From the NCBI RefSeq assembly GCF_031326345.1, contig NZ_CP133671.1:3534001-3598000 (forward strand): a DNA stretch of 64,000 nt, written 5' to 3'. Both the position numbers and the translations under genes were made by a program. This DNA is from Aureispira sp. CCB-E (GTDB taxonomy: Bacteria; Bacteroidota; Bacteroidia; Chitinophagales; Saprospiraceae). Positions 1 to 9,405 of this stretch are shown here, piece after piece (the stretch's first letter is position 1; each line of letters opens with the position of its first letter). The notes under the pieces are model-generated. The model was not told the DNA's origin. It saw only the letters and a program-made list of their open reading frames with translations, and did no database searches.

Positions 1-109
1 TATTTTGGAAAAGTAGCAGCATGAGCATTTGTCAAACAACTTATTGTAAATAGAATAAATATGAAAAGGCGTTGTAGCATATAGGTATCTATAGAAGTTT
101 TGAAAAGAG

Positions 110-132
110 GAGGAGATGCTTAGCATCTCCTC
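110..132 (-). terminator. intrinsic terminator of the flotillin gene
   Basis: A perfect 10-bp inverted repeat, GAGGAGATGC and GCATCTCCTC, with a 3-nt loop lies about 60 nt past the flotillin stop codon. On the minus strand it is followed by a short T run. Confidence 0.6.
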
Positions 133-192
133 ATTTATCATCAGAGCATATCTAGTTATTGTATCGACTAGTAGGACTCTTGGTTATAAGCT

Positions 193-2322
193 TTATTTTA
201 ATAACTTGCTAGCTTCTTCACCGCCCATGCCTAAACGGCTAACCGTTTCGATCAAACCCATGACAACATCTTTGTCATCACCAGAAGCTTTGGCGTATAT
301 TTTAGACAACAAAGCAGATAGCGTTAAATTTTTCACCGATTCAGTGCTAATACCATAGTGCTCTACAAAGCTACTGACTCTAGCGATCAGATTATCATCA
401 CCACTTCCCAATAAAGCCCCTTTGATAGCTTGCAAGTTGTCACTATTGCCAATCATGCGATCAATCGACTTTCCTTTATTGATAGCATTGATAATACTAT
501 CAAAGAATTTCGTTTCACCACCAACAATATCAATTTTAGCTTGTTGCAATGCAGATGCAAGAACTCTAGCTTGAGATTCTGCAATTCCCAATTGAGCTTG
601 AATTTCAGCCAATTTAATTGCTTTTTCTTGCTCCAATTTGAGTTTGAATTCTTCGTGTTCTTTACCAACACCATCCAAAAGCTTCATCGCATTAGCTTTG
701 GCTTCAATACCTTTAGCTTCAGAGCTTAGTTTTTGCTCAATGATTTTTGCTTCTGCCAATCCTTTTTGCTCTGTTACGGTAGCATCAATTTGACCTTTTT
801 CTTTGATGACTTCTGCTTCCGCCAATCCTTTGACACGCTCCGCTTCCGCTTTTAATTGAATGGCTTTAGATTCCGCTTCTGCTTTTTTCTGTAAGATATT
901 AGCTTCTGTAGTTCCTTCCATTTCTTTTGCTTCGGCTTTCGCTTTCATGACATCAGCTTCTGCTAGACCTACGGTAGCTTCCTCCGCAGCTAAGGCTTCT
1001 GCATTAATTTTACGAGCCTCTGCTTCTTTTTGAGAAGCTGCTTTTTTAGCATCTGCCTCAATTACTACTTGTTGAGCTTTTACTTCTGCCGAAAGCTTGT
1101 CTGCTTCCGCTTTGCGAGTTTGAAGAATTTTTTGCATTTCAGCCTCTTTAGAAGCTTCAATTTCAGCTACTTTTCTAGCACGCTCTGCTGCTGCCAATTG
1201 TTTGACATCTTCAATTTTTTGATCTTCCTCTACCGTTTTCTTTTCTTCTGCTTTTCTTTCTTTGATAATGACTTGGATATCACGTTTGTTTTCTTCCAAG
1301 ATTTTCTCTTTTTCAATTTTTGCAATACCCACTACTTTTTCACGATTTTCAATCGCTTTTTGCTCTTCGGTCTCTACTAATTGCTGTTGCACTTTTTCTA
1401 ACTCTTCTTTGTTGAGTCGAGCTAAAATAATTTGGCGTTGTTTGTCCTCTTCAGCCTCACCTAATTTTTGTTCTGATTGTTTTTGGATTAATTCGGTTTC
1501 CAAATTTTTGTTAATCATCACTTGCTTGGCTGCATTTTCTTGCTCTGTGGTCAACTCAGCAATTTCTCGTTTTTGTTTTTGCTCTTCTTCAATTTGTTGT
1601 TTTTCTAAGCGCAAAATATTTTTTCGAGTTTCAACATCTTGTTCCTTGATGGTCTGCTCACGATTACGGCGAATTTGGTTCGTTCTTTCTTGCTCTATAG
1701 AAGTTAATTCTTCAATCTTCTTGATACCCTGTGCATCCAAGATATTTTTTTGATCCAAATCAGAAAGAGACGTTTGTTCTAGGTAATCAATAGCACAGTC
1801 ATCTAAGATGTAACCATTCAAGTCGGTACCAATTGTTTTGAGAATACCTTTTTTAAATTCTTCACGTTCTGTATATAAATCTACAAAATCGAAGCCTTTT
1901 CCCACTGTTTTTAATGCTTCTGAAAATTTAGCATCAAATAGACTATTCAGAGTAGCTTGTTCAGAGGCACGCGAACAACCAATAGTTTGAGCTACTTCAA
2001 CGACATATTTTTCGTCTTTATTGACACGCACAAAAAACACCACTTTAATGTCTGCACGCATATTGTCTTTACAAATCAAACCTTCAGAACCAGCACGTTC
2101 AACTTCGATTGTTTTTAGCGAAATATCCATTTCTTCTACTTTGTGTAGAATAGGAATAACAAAGATACCCGAATCAAGGGCTACTTTGGCACCGCCAAAT
2201 CCTGTACGAATTAGTGCTTTTCCTTGAGGAACCTTTTTGTGGGCACGAGCCACTAATAATATAAATCCTAGTAGTATAACAACGATTCCACCAAGGACAA
2301 TCATCAAAATTGTAAATCCCAT
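193..2322 (-). CDS. flotillin family protein (SPFH domain, YqiK-like)
   Basis: Flotillins oligomerise on the inner face of membranes and are thought to organise membrane microdomains. The 709-residue protein has one membrane segment at about residues 5-25, an SPFH head at about 30-200, a very long Ala/Glu/Lys-rich coiled coil at about 200-610, and a compact C-terminal tail, in the usual flotillin order and near the usual length. I chose the ATG at 2322 rather than one eight codons upstream because the paralogue at 3344 begins with the same Met-Gly-Phe. The NfeD-like gene on the same strand upstream (3582-4298) is the usual partner of flotillins. The family is clear; the cargo or partner is unknown. 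Confidence 0.9.
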   Translation of the reverse strand: MGFTILMIVLGGIVVILLGFILLVARAHKKVPQGKALIRTGFGGAKVALDSGIFVIPILHKVEEMDISLKTIEVERAGSEGLICKDNMRADIKVVFFVRVNKDEKYVVEVAQTIGCSRASEQATLNSLFDAKFSEALKTVGKGFDFVDLYTEREEFKKGILKTIGTDLNGYILDDCAIDYLEQTSLSDLDQKNILDAQGIKKIEELTSIEQERTNQIRRNREQTIKEQDVETRKNILRLEKQQIEEEQKQKREIAELTTEQENAAKQVMINKNLETELIQKQSEQKLGEAEEDKQRQIILARLNKEELEKVQQQLVETEEQKAIENREKVVGIAKIEKEKILEENKRDIQVIIKERKAEEKKTVEEDQKIEDVKQLAAAERARKVAEIEASKEAEMQKILQTRKAEADKLSAEVKAQQVVIEADAKKAASQKEAEARKINAEALAAEEATVGLAEADVMKAKAEAKEMEGTTEANILQKKAEAESKAIQLKAEAERVKGLAEAEVIKEKGQIDATVTEQKGLAEAKIIEQKLSSEAKGIEAKANAMKLLDGVGKEHEEFKLKLEQEKAIKLAEIQAQLGIAESQARVLASALQQAKIDIVGGETKFFDSIINAINKGKSIDRMIGNSDNLQAIKGALLGSGDDNLIARVSSFVEHYGISTESVKNLTLSALLSKIYAKASGDDKDVVMGLIETVSRLGMGGEEASKLLK

Positions 2323-2663
2323 GTGTATTAATTTTGAGTTAGGCAAGCAACATAAATCTGCATCTAAAATTTACAAATTGTGTTGCTTATTTTATGAAAG
2401 AGTTTTATAATGTTTTGGTCACTTTGATTTTTAGTTCAGTCGTTTAGACATAACTATCAGGAGGGTAATATTGAGGAATATATAGACAGGGCATCCGAAT
2501 CCACAATAAAACAGTATAATGGTTGTTTTGTGTGCTCATAGAAATAGGGTTTGTTTGAGTGTAATAGGAATACTATTTTGTGTAATAGTAAGTGTATTAT
2601 AATAATGTTTTTTCTTTTGCTAAAGTTCCAGAATTTTATTAAAAATTAAGGTTTGGCTAATTT
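2323..2663. other. intergenic stretch without a gene
   Basis: These 341 nt separate two flotillin-type genes on the minus strand. I see no convincing open reading frame, RNA or strong hairpin. It presumably holds the promoter of the full-length flotillin. Confidence 0.4.
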
Positions 2664-3344
2664 TTATCCCGAATTTGAGAATCGACGTACAATATAAGAT
2701 TTTCCGTCATTTATTTTATCTACGACTATAACTTTTTCGCCTTTTTTCAAAGGAACATTCTGATCCAATAAAACAAAGATACTCTGTGTTAATGGAGGAG
2801 GAGAGAGCTGTTTGACCTGTTCTACCACACAGTCATCCAGGATATAGCCATTGAAGTTTGTTCCAATTGTAACTAAAATTTTTTCTTTGAATGCTCTACG
2901 ATGTTGCCGCAATTCTTTGTGAGTGTACTCAAAAGCGGCGATCTTGAGTGCTTCTACACATTTGCTATAAAAAAGTTCTTGTATAGTCTGAACTGTCGAA
3001 GTTTCTTTACATCCAATGCTTTGAGCTACCTCAAGGATAGCGTTCAAATCGTTGCTAACACGAAAGTAGAAAGATGCTTTTACAATTGATGTAGTTGCTT
3101 CTTTTGTCCATACTTCTTCTTCAACAATAAGGTGCTTGAGTGTTAGATCTATTTCTTCTACTTTATGTAAAATTGGCAGCACAAAAATTCCCGAATCTAG
3201 TGCAACGATAGCGCCACCAAAACCAGTACGAATTAGAGCTTTGCCTTGAGGTACTTTTTTGTGAGTACAAGCTATTAGTAGGACGAATCCAATTAGTAGA
3301 ACGAATGAAAAACACAGAGTAATCATCAGGATTTGAAACCCCAT
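2664..3344 (-). CDS. chimeric short flotillin: SPFH head joined to an NfeD-like tail
   Basis: The first 170 or so residues are a paralogue of the neighbouring flotillin: a membrane segment, the shared HKKVPQGKALIRTGFGGA stretch and the NGYILDDC stretch. The long coiled coil is missing. The last 30 or so residues (KKGEKVIVVDKINDGKSYIV) instead match the C-terminal end of the NfeD-like protein encoded upstream at 3582-4298 (QKGEKVVVIEKMDNGKAYIV). At 226 residues it is about a third of the flotillin length. The reading frame is intact, so it may be expressed; it could equally be a decaying recombination product. No function is known for such a fusion. Confidence 0.75.
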   Translation of the reverse strand: MGFQILMITLCFSFVLLIGFVLLIACTHKKVPQGKALIRTGFGGAIVALDSGIFVLPILHKVEEIDLTLKHLIVEEEVWTKEATTSIVKASFYFRVSNDLNAILEVAQSIGCKETSTVQTIQELFYSKCVEALKIAAFEYTHKELRQHRRAFKEKILVTIGTNFNGYILDDCVVEQVKQLSPPPLTQSIFVLLDQNVPLKKGEKVIVVDKINDGKSYIVRRFSNSG

Positions 3345-3581
3345 ATTGTTAGTAGTTTTTTAGGGTGGTTAGGGAACGTTTTCGGAAGCTTAGTATTTAC
3401 TTTTTAATAGAAAAATAAGCACTAAACTTGCAATGATTTGATAACTCTATTGATAATGAATCAAACGAATACGATTTTCTAACGGAGTAATGTGATCAGT
3501 GAAATGTTAATCAAAGTTATCGATTGTTTTAGTATCAGGGAGTTGGCTTTGGACAAATTATGAGGATGAAAGAGTAGAGCA

Positions 3582-4298
3582 TTAATGATGTTCAATCTTT
3601 TGGACTATATAAGCTTTGCCATTGTCCATTTTTTCTATGACAACGACCTTTTCTCCTTTTTGGATGGCTTTCCCATCATTGGATTGTACACTCAAAGAAA
3701 CAATAGAGCCATTGATGTCAATTTTTAATTGACCTGTTTCTTCCTCTTTGATGCTTGTCATTAAAGTACCAACTTTGCCATCAATCACAAGGGCTTTTTC
3801 AGCTGTATTTAATTTTGCAAAAATTGGAACCAAGGGAGCTGTTAATAGCTTGGAAAAAAGTAGACTTATAATTAAGTTTGGGAAGAAAAGAACAGCTGCC
3901 ATTGAAGTAGAGTTTCCTGGGTTGATCCAACTAGCATCGTGGTTGCAATAAATGGATATGGACCACAAACAAAGAATGATTGTTGACAGTAAAACCATGA
4001 AAGGTACTCTACCAAAGTTGAAAAAACGAAGTGTTCCTAAAAATAGGCTACCACCACCTGCAGATCCAACACTAGTTGTATCCGTATCAGCATCAGCATC
4101 TACATCCGCAGCAATGTCGGCATCTACATCCACATCTACGTCTACATCAATATCAGCATCTAGGTCTAAGTCAAAATCTAATGAATCCATTCCAATTGCT
4201 CCAACAATAACACTAAGCCAGTACAGTGTTACCAAACCCAATAATAAGGTTAAAAAAAGATTGGAGGTCGAGAAAGCAGCAGTGATTAATTCTCCCAT
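3582..4298 (-). CDS. NfeD/YqiJ-like OB-fold membrane protein
   Basis: This 238-residue protein has a membrane segment at about residues 12-36, an Asp-rich linker of alternating Asp-X dipeptides at about 39-77, two further membrane segments at about 95-118 and 133-158, and a C-terminal beta-rich OB-fold domain at about 165-238. The layout is that of NfeD/YqiJ proteins, which pair with flotillins. It lies upstream of two flotillin-type genes on the same strand, which supports the pairing. The Asp-rich linker is unusual, could bind cations, and is encoded by a repetitive tract. The stop is followed by about 240 nt before the next gene, so the three genes need not be one transcript. Confidence 0.75.
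   Translation of the reverse strand: MGELITAAFSTSNLFLTLLLGLVTLYWLSVIVGAIGMDSLDFDLDLDADIDVDVDVDVDADIAADVDADADTDTTSVGSAGGGSLFLGTLRFFNFGRVPFMVLLSTIILCLWSISIYCNHDASWINPGNSTSMAAVLFFPNLIISLLFSKLLTAPLVPIFAKLNTAEKALVIDGKVGTLMTSIKEEETGQLKIDINGSIVSLSVQSNDGKAIQKGEKVVVIEKMDNGKAYIVQKIEHH
4081..4182 (-). repeat. low-complexity GAT/GTA-type codon tract encoding the Asp-rich linker
   Basis: Within the NfeD-like gene about 100 nt consist of near-repeats of six bases encoding Asp-Val, Asp-Ala or Asp-Ile pairs. Such a tract can change length by slippage in units of two residues without breaking the frame. Confidence 0.6.
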
Positions 4299-4866
4299 AG
4301 AGTTAAAATTTATAGTGGTTCTAGTATTTTAATTACAACTAAACGTCAATCAACTAGTAGTAAAGTGACTCATTTCAAAGTTAGCAGCAATCAAAAGTTT
4401 ATGATTTTGGTTTAAAGTTCTAAGTTTTATGACTAATTCTAGCATAATGTGTACAATTAGTCAGTGGTGGTGGTTATCATTTATATCGGGGGAAATGAAT
4501 AGCGAAGCTAACTAAAAGCAAAGCGCTCATGATGCTAATCAACGAGCTACTAAACTAAATATAATCTAAAAGTTAAAATAGGTATTCATTTTTTCAAAAA
4601 AAAGAATAAAAAATCTTGAATGCATAAAAGTTTAATTTTTATTTTTAAAGTAAAACTATTTTGTATGATGGTAATACTATTTGTATTAAATTACGCCAGA
4701 AATAAAAATTAAGTTCCTAAACAGAACATAATTTTCTAAAAAGTCAAACTCTTTCTTAATTTTGCTAGATGATTAGAATTAATCATTTTGAACAACTTCA
4801 ATAAATCGCAAGAAGATTGACAAGTATGCGAAGTGATTAACGGACGACTATTTTAAACAACAAAAA
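4299..4866. other. AT-rich intergenic region between divergent genes
   Basis: These 568 nt lie between the minus-strand NfeD-like gene and the plus-strand thioesterase gene, so promoters for both should be here. It contains a possible plus-strand promoter (4761-4790) and a fragment of the dispersed repeat, AGCGAAGCTAACTA, at 4501-4514. I see no open reading frame with coding character. Confidence 0.4.
4761..4790 (+). promoter_or_regulatory. possible Bacteroidota-type promoter for the thioesterase gene
   Basis: TTTG at 4761-4764 and TCATTTTG at 4783-4790 resemble the -33 TTTG and -7 TAnnTTTG boxes of Bacteroidota, 18 nt apart, with one mismatch in the -7 box. The start codon is 76 nt downstream. 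Confidence 0.3.
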
Positions 4867-5280
4867 ATGAATTTTAAAGTAAAAACACAACAGACAGTAG
4901 CGTGGGGCGATATGGATGCGTTTGGACATGTTAATAATACTGTTTATTTAAAATATTTTGAATCAGCTCGGGTAAAATATTTTGATGACATACCTGAACT
5001 AGCTGGATTTAAAGGAGATGAAATTCCTGTATTGGCAAATATTTCTTGTAGTTATAAAAAACCTGTTGTTTATCCCGATACCTTAACTATGAATGTAGGG
5101 GTTACTAAATTGGGACATGCTAGTTTGCAAATGACTTGCGAAATGGTGAGTCCTAAAGTTGGTGTAGCAGCAATTGCGGAGTGTACTATTGTTTTGATTG
5201 ATGTAAAAAAGGGACATAGTGTGCGAGTGCCGAATGAGTGGAGAGCCGCTATTGAAAAAATAGAAGGTCGCACATTTTAA
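4867..5280 (+). CDS. acyl-CoA thioesterase, YbgC/4HBT hotdog family
   Basis: This family hydrolyses acyl-CoA thioesters in the cytoplasm. The 137-residue length is normal for a single hotdog fold. The N-terminal motif WGDMDAFGHVNN (residues 13-24) carries the Asp of the 4HBT active site (D17) and the GHVNN loop, followed by a Tyr-rich helix. It precedes an FAD monooxygenase gene by 43 nt on the same strand, so the two may be cotranscribed. The substrate cannot be told from sequence. Confidence 0.85.
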   Translation: MNFKVKTQQTVAWGDMDAFGHVNNTVYLKYFESARVKYFDDIPELAGFKGDEIPVLANISCSYKKPVVYPDTLTMNVGVTKLGHASLQMTCEMVSPKVGVAAIAECTIVLIDVKKGHSVRVPNEWRAAIEKIEGRTF

Positions 5281-5323
5281 TGAGAGATGGTTAGAAAACT
5301 AAAATTAAGAATAAACTCCTTAG

Positions 5324-6898
5324 ATGAAAAAAGAATATGATATTCTAATTGCGGGGTATGGCATGTTAGGTAATTTAGCTGCTCTTTTATTAGCAGATAT
5401 GGGAATGTCAGTAGTGGTAGTAGAAAAAAAACAGGCCACAGATATTTTGTTAGCAAAATCTGCTCGAATGGATGATGAGGTGCTGTTAATTTTAGAACAC
5501 CTAGGGTTGATGGATTCTATCAAAGACTTACTACACCCTTTGGAAGGTACCCAAATTATAGATAAAAAAGAACGTGTTTTATTAGAATTCAACCAAACGC
5601 GTCGCAGTCAATTTGCGCCTTTGGTTGGCTTTTATCAACCTAGTGTTCAGAGAGTATTACAACAGAAGGCTGCTGCACATAAAAATATTCATCTTTTCTT
5701 GGGATATGAGGTAGAAACTTTTGAACAAGATAATGATAATGTGACTATTTATATCACGCCAACAGGAAAACAAGCATTTGTTACCTTAACCGCGGATTTT
5801 ATGTTGGTTTGCGATGGTCAGTACAGTCGCATTGCAGATTTCTTAAATATTGATATTAAGAATTATAATTTTCATTCTTCTATCCTTTGTGTAGATACGG
5901 TAGGAAAAGAAACTTCCTCGTCTTCTCAAAAATATGCCCAAACAATTTATGATGCAGAGTTTCCTGTTATTAAAATGGCAAAAGGGCAAGAACAGCAACG
6001 CTGGGAGTTTCAAATTGAGACTGAAAATATTGAAGCCGAACAAACACCTGAAAAAGTGCGTAGTTTGTTATCTGAATTGAATCCTACTAATTTAGATATT
6101 GAGTCAGCTTTTGTTTATAATTTTGATTCTAAAATCTTGGAACGATGGCAGGATCGACGAGTCTTAATATTGGGCGATGCTGCTCATGTGATGCCACCTT
6201 ATTTAGGAATGGGGCTTTCGGCAGGTATTAAAGATTTGTACAACTTAGCTTGGAAATTAGGTTTAATACAAGAGGGAAAGGCTTCTATTGATTTGTTACA
6301 AACCTATCAAAAGGAAAGGCAAGCAGATGTAGAGCGTTTGATTAAGTTAAACTTGTGGATAAAACGGTTGTTTCAGTCTAGTAGACTTCGGTGGATCAAA
6401 AGTTTTATTCCAATTATACCGAAGTGGTTTTTAAAGAGGAATTTAGATTTGGCTACTAGTCTAAAAGCTGATCTTGTGGGAACTTCTAAGGCGTGTGGGC
6501 GTGTGATGCATTCTCCTAAAGTTGCCAATCACAAAGGAGATATCATTTCTTTTAATCAAGCTTTGAATCACAACTTTGTAGTCTTAGGGTTTAATGAAAA
6601 TCCTGTAGATGCTTTAACTCCTAGAGCGCTGGAGTATTTGGCAATGTTAGGCACTCAATTTATACAGTTGACCCCTCAAAAACAAAAATTTGTACAAGAT
6701 GGTCGCTATGCTCAAAATTTGTATGATAAGGAGGGCGCCTTGCAGATTTGGATGAAAGAAAATAAAGCACAATTTTTACTGATTCGCCCAGATCGGATCG
6801 TTTATGATTTTTGTAAAAACAAGAATGCTCTGAACACTAGCGTAAGGGAACTTGAGCGAAAGTTGAGCATTTCTAAAGTGTTTTCTGAAGAGATTTAG
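5324..6898 (+). CDS. FAD-dependent monooxygenase (aromatic hydroxylase type, MhpA/UbiH-like)
   Basis: Class A flavoprotein hydroxylases use NAD(P)H and oxygen to hydroxylate aromatic or quinone-like substrates. The 524-residue protein starts with a Rossmann dinucleotide fold (a GYGMLGN variant of the GxGxxG motif at about residues 11-17) ending in an acidic residue at the second strand. It has the flavin-binding GDAAHVMPPYLGMG segment near residues 285-298. The C-terminal 130 or so residues resemble the thioredoxin-like tail of the phenol/MhpA branch. A thioesterase gene lies just upstream. The substrate is unknown; tailoring of a secondary metabolite or degradation of an aromatic acid are both possible. 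Confidence 0.8.
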   Translation: MKKEYDILIAGYGMLGNLAALLLADMGMSVVVVEKKQATDILLAKSARMDDEVLLILEHLGLMDSIKDLLHPLEGTQIIDKKERVLLEFNQTRRSQFAPLVGFYQPSVQRVLQQKAAAHKNIHLFLGYEVETFEQDNDNVTIYITPTGKQAFVTLTADFMLVCDGQYSRIADFLNIDIKNYNFHSSILCVDTVGKETSSSSQKYAQTIYDAEFPVIKMAKGQEQQRWEFQIETENIEAEQTPEKVRSLLSELNPTNLDIESAFVYNFDSKILERWQDRRVLILGDAAHVMPPYLGMGLSAGIKDLYNLAWKLGLIQEGKASIDLLQTYQKERQADVERLIKLNLWIKRLFQSSRLRWIKSFIPIIPKWFLKRNLDLATSLKADLVGTSKACGRVMHSPKVANHKGDIISFNQALNHNFVVLGFNENPVDALTPRALEYLAMLGTQFIQLTPQKQKFVQDGRYAQNLYDKEGALQIWMKENKAQFLLIRPDRIVYDFCKNKNALNTSVRELERKLSISKVFSEEI

Positions 6899-7282
6899 AA
6901 TATACGGTAGCTAATTTGTCAATTTTTGATGACGAAATGAAAATTCGATCAGCAAATGTTTTTTTTATGTTAATTTAATGTTTATCTTTTTTTATCAATC
7001 AGCCTACAATTTTTAATTGTAATACATTCAATAGTTCGTTGAAAAACTTTATTAATTTGATAATCAACAAGTTGTGCTTTTGTTGTGTTTTGTTTAAAAT
7101 TTTGATTATCAAACTAATATAAATGTGCTTTTTTATCTTTTTGGTAAAAAAGTAAAAAATCAACGAACTACTAACATTATTACTTACTATTTAATTAAAG
7201 GCTGCTAAAATTAATACTCCATACATTTTATTTGTTTTGTTGCAAGGAATACAATTCTGAATGAGATGTAGGAAATACAATT
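6899..7282. other. intergenic region holding a nested inverted-repeat element
   Basis: These 384 nt upstream of rlmI have no gene. They contain the nested inverted repeats described at 7032-7170. The remaining DNA is AT-rich without clear features. Confidence 0.5.
7032..7170. repeat. 139-bp MITE-like element with nested inverted repeats
   Basis: Perfect 11-bp terminal inverted repeats (TAGTTCGTTGA at 7032-7042 and TCAACGAACTA at 7160-7170) enclose a second inverted pair at 7051-7067 and 7102-7118 (core TTTGATAATCAA and TTGATTATCAAA, 16 of 17 positions). The outer sequence CAACGAACTA also ends the dispersed repeats at 23021-23059 and, in variant form, at 37495-37528. No coding sequence is inside. 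It could be a small non-autonomous element or a folded RNA leader of rlmI. Confidence 0.5.
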
Positions 7283-8473
7283 ATGGACAACTCAATTATA
7301 AAAATACACTTAAAAAATAAGAAAGATACTTTTGTTCGCCGTTTTCACCCTTGGATTTTTTCGGGAGCTATTGCCCGCAAAGAAGGGGTAGCAAAAGATG
7401 GAAGTATTGCTGAAGTTTACAGTCGACAAGGAGATTTTTTGGCAATGGGACACTACCACGAAGGAAGTATTGCTATAAAGATTTTTTCATTTGAAAAGAT
7501 TGTTCCTGATGCTGATTTTTGGTATCAAAAATTGCAAGCAGCTTTTGATATGCGCCAAAAAATTGGACTAGTTGATTTAGAAAAAACAGCATTTCGATTG
7601 GTTCATGGAGAAGGAGATGGCTTGCCAGGATTGATTGTCGATGTATATAACAAAACAGTTGTGGTACAGGCACATACTATAGGAATGCACTTGTCTAGGC
7701 ATCTAATAGCAGAAGGCTTGCAGCGAGTGTTTGGGGATAGAATTACGGGGATTTATGATAAAAGTAAAAACTCGTTGCCCAAGGATTATGCACAAAGCAT
7801 GGAAAATGGACCGCTTTGGGGAGAAAGTATCGCTTCGGATGTTATTATTGAGAATGGTTGTCAATTTGAAGTGAATTGGGAAACGGGGCAAAAGACTGGT
7901 TTTTTCTTGGATCAAAGAGATAACCGAAACTTGTTGCGTCGATTCTGTAAAGATAAAAAAGTATTAAATGCATTTTGTTACTCGGGTGGTTTTTCTGTAT
8001 ACGCTTTACAGGCAGGGGCTTCTGAGGTTCATTCTGTAGATGCATCGGCAAAGGCAATAGAATTGGTCGAAAAAAATGTTGCTTTGAATGGCTTTGCTAG
8101 TGCCAATCACCAAAGTTACAAAGCAGATGTCTTACAATTTTTAAAAGATAAACAAGAAACATATGACGTTATGGTATTAGACCCACCAGCTTATGCCAAA
8201 ACAGTAGCGAAGCGTCATAAAGCAATACAAGCGTATAAACGCTTGAATATAGAAGGTCTGAAATTAGTGAAAAAAGGTGGTATTTTATTGACATTTTCTT
8301 GTTCTCAAGTTGTTGATAACCAACTTTTTTATAATACTATAACTGCTGCTGCCATTGAGGCAAAACGAAAAGTAAGGGTTTTGCATCGATTGACACAACC
8401 AGCCGACCATCCTGTTAATATATTTCATCCTGAAGGGAACTACTTAAAAGGCTTGGTACTGTATGTAGAATAG
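7283..8473 (+). CDS. rlmI: 23S rRNA m5C1962 methyltransferase (class I SAM-dependent)
   Basis: RlmI methylates C5 of cytosine 1962 in 23S rRNA. The 396-residue protein has an N-terminal PUA-like RNA-binding domain (about residues 5-80), a linker domain, and a C-terminal Rossmann methyltransferase. The family stretch TGFFLDQRDNR is near residue 205, the SAM-binding LNAFCYSGGFSVYA near 229, and the DPPAYAKT motif near 302. A Ser-Cys-Ser in the position of the catalytic Cys follows near residue 338. Length and order match the RlmI/RlmK family. It stands alone between intergenic regions. Confidence 0.9.
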   Translation: MDNSIIKIHLKNKKDTFVRRFHPWIFSGAIARKEGVAKDGSIAEVYSRQGDFLAMGHYHEGSIAIKIFSFEKIVPDADFWYQKLQAAFDMRQKIGLVDLEKTAFRLVHGEGDGLPGLIVDVYNKTVVVQAHTIGMHLSRHLIAEGLQRVFGDRITGIYDKSKNSLPKDYAQSMENGPLWGESIASDVIIENGCQFEVNWETGQKTGFFLDQRDNRNLLRRFCKDKKVLNAFCYSGGFSVYALQAGASEVHSVDASAKAIELVEKNVALNGFASANHQSYKADVLQFLKDKQETYDVMVLDPPAYAKTVAKRHKAIQAYKRLNIEGLKLVKKGGILLTFSCSQVVDNQLFYNTITAAAIEAKRKVRVLHRLTQPADHPVNIFHPEGNYLKGLVLYVE

Positions 8474-8607
8474 ATGGACAAAGGGGGCTTGAAGTTCTAT
8501 TTCTCCTAATGAGCTTTTGGTTAGGCATTGATTTGTTCATGAATGGAATAATTAACAGGTTAATATTTGTTAAGATTAAGACAAACAAAAAATAATCGTT
8601 AAAATAT

Positions 8608-9279
8608 ATGAAACAATGTATCCCTTTGTTGCTAATCACTTATTTAGTAGTCTTGTCCGCCTGTAATTCTACACGTATCGTAAAACCCTTAGAAAAAAAG
8701 GAGGTGGCAGTAGGTTTGGATTTTGGCGGTCCAATTATAGATTTTTCAGGTACAAAAATTCCTGTACCTTTTTCTTCGGTAACCGTTGGATATGGGGTGG
8801 ATTCTAATTTGACAGTTTTTGGAGCTGCACACATTACTTCAGCTATTTTTGGAACAATTCAATGGGATCTTGGAGTTGTGGGGGAGGTTTTGCGTCCTCA
8901 AAAAGGGTATCTTCCTGGACTAAGTATTGGTGCAAGTAGTCAAATGTTTGTAGATGTGTTTAAAGCAAATTTTAGATTGTACCCAGTCTTAGATGTTAAT
9001 TTATATTGGAATTATATCCCTAAGCACAAGCACTATTTTTACTTAAATTGGGGATCGTGGTTTGATTTTTGGCAGCGTGCACAAGGACGTGTTAATACGC
9101 AATTGTATTATCCTAGTTTTTCTCTGGGACATACTTTTGAAAACAAAAAGATGCGTTATACAATAGAAGGAAAATATATTGCACCAGGAATTAGTAACAT
9201 GGGAACGCCTCTAAAATTTAATGGAGTAGATGGTTATGGATCATGGGGAGTGTATATTTCTGTATATCGAAAGTTTTAA
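8608..9279 (+). CDS. outer-membrane beta-barrel-like lipoprotein, function unknown
   Basis: The 223-residue product starts with a lipoprotein signal (lipobox LSAC, Cys19). The mature part is rich in alternating Gly/aromatic beta strands and ends in an aromatic residue (Phe), as outer-membrane barrels do. I do not recognise a named family. It is flanked by another lipoprotein gene (9406) on the same strand, with 126 nt between them that hold a dispersed repeat, so they may be transcribed separately. Confidence 0.6.
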   Translation: MKQCIPLLLITYLVVLSACNSTRIVKPLEKKEVAVGLDFGGPIIDFSGTKIPVPFSSVTVGYGVDSNLTVFGAAHITSAIFGTIQWDLGVVGEVLRPQKGYLPGLSIGASSQMFVDVFKANFRLYPVLDVNLYWNYIPKHKHYFYLNWGSWFDFWQRAQGRVNTQLYYPSFSLGHTFENKKMRYTIEGKYIAPGISNMGTPLKFNGVDGYGSWGVYISVYRKF

Positions 9280-9353
9280 GTTGGAACACATTACTTTGGT
9301 TGTTAGGTATTCCTAGTCAAATAAGAATAATTTATAATGAAGTAATGATTTAT

Positions 9354-9373
9354 AGTAACAGCGCAGCTAACTA
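9354..9373 (-). repeat. copy of the dispersed intergenic repeat (partial, minus orientation)
   Basis: Read on the minus strand this is TAGTTAGCTGCGCTGTTACT, which differs in one base from the first 20 bases of the copy at 23021-23059. It lies between two lipoprotein genes. Confidence 0.5.
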
Positions 9374-9405
9374 TTGGATTTAGTGAATAGGCAAAATCAA
9401 GTGTT

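Noticed and set aside
1262-1753. 163-codon frame on the plus strand inside the flotillin gene
   Set aside because: It lies opposite the repetitive coiled-coil codons of the flotillin gene, is Ser/Cys/Phe-rich without domain character, and has no promoter or leader. It is a shadow of the real gene.
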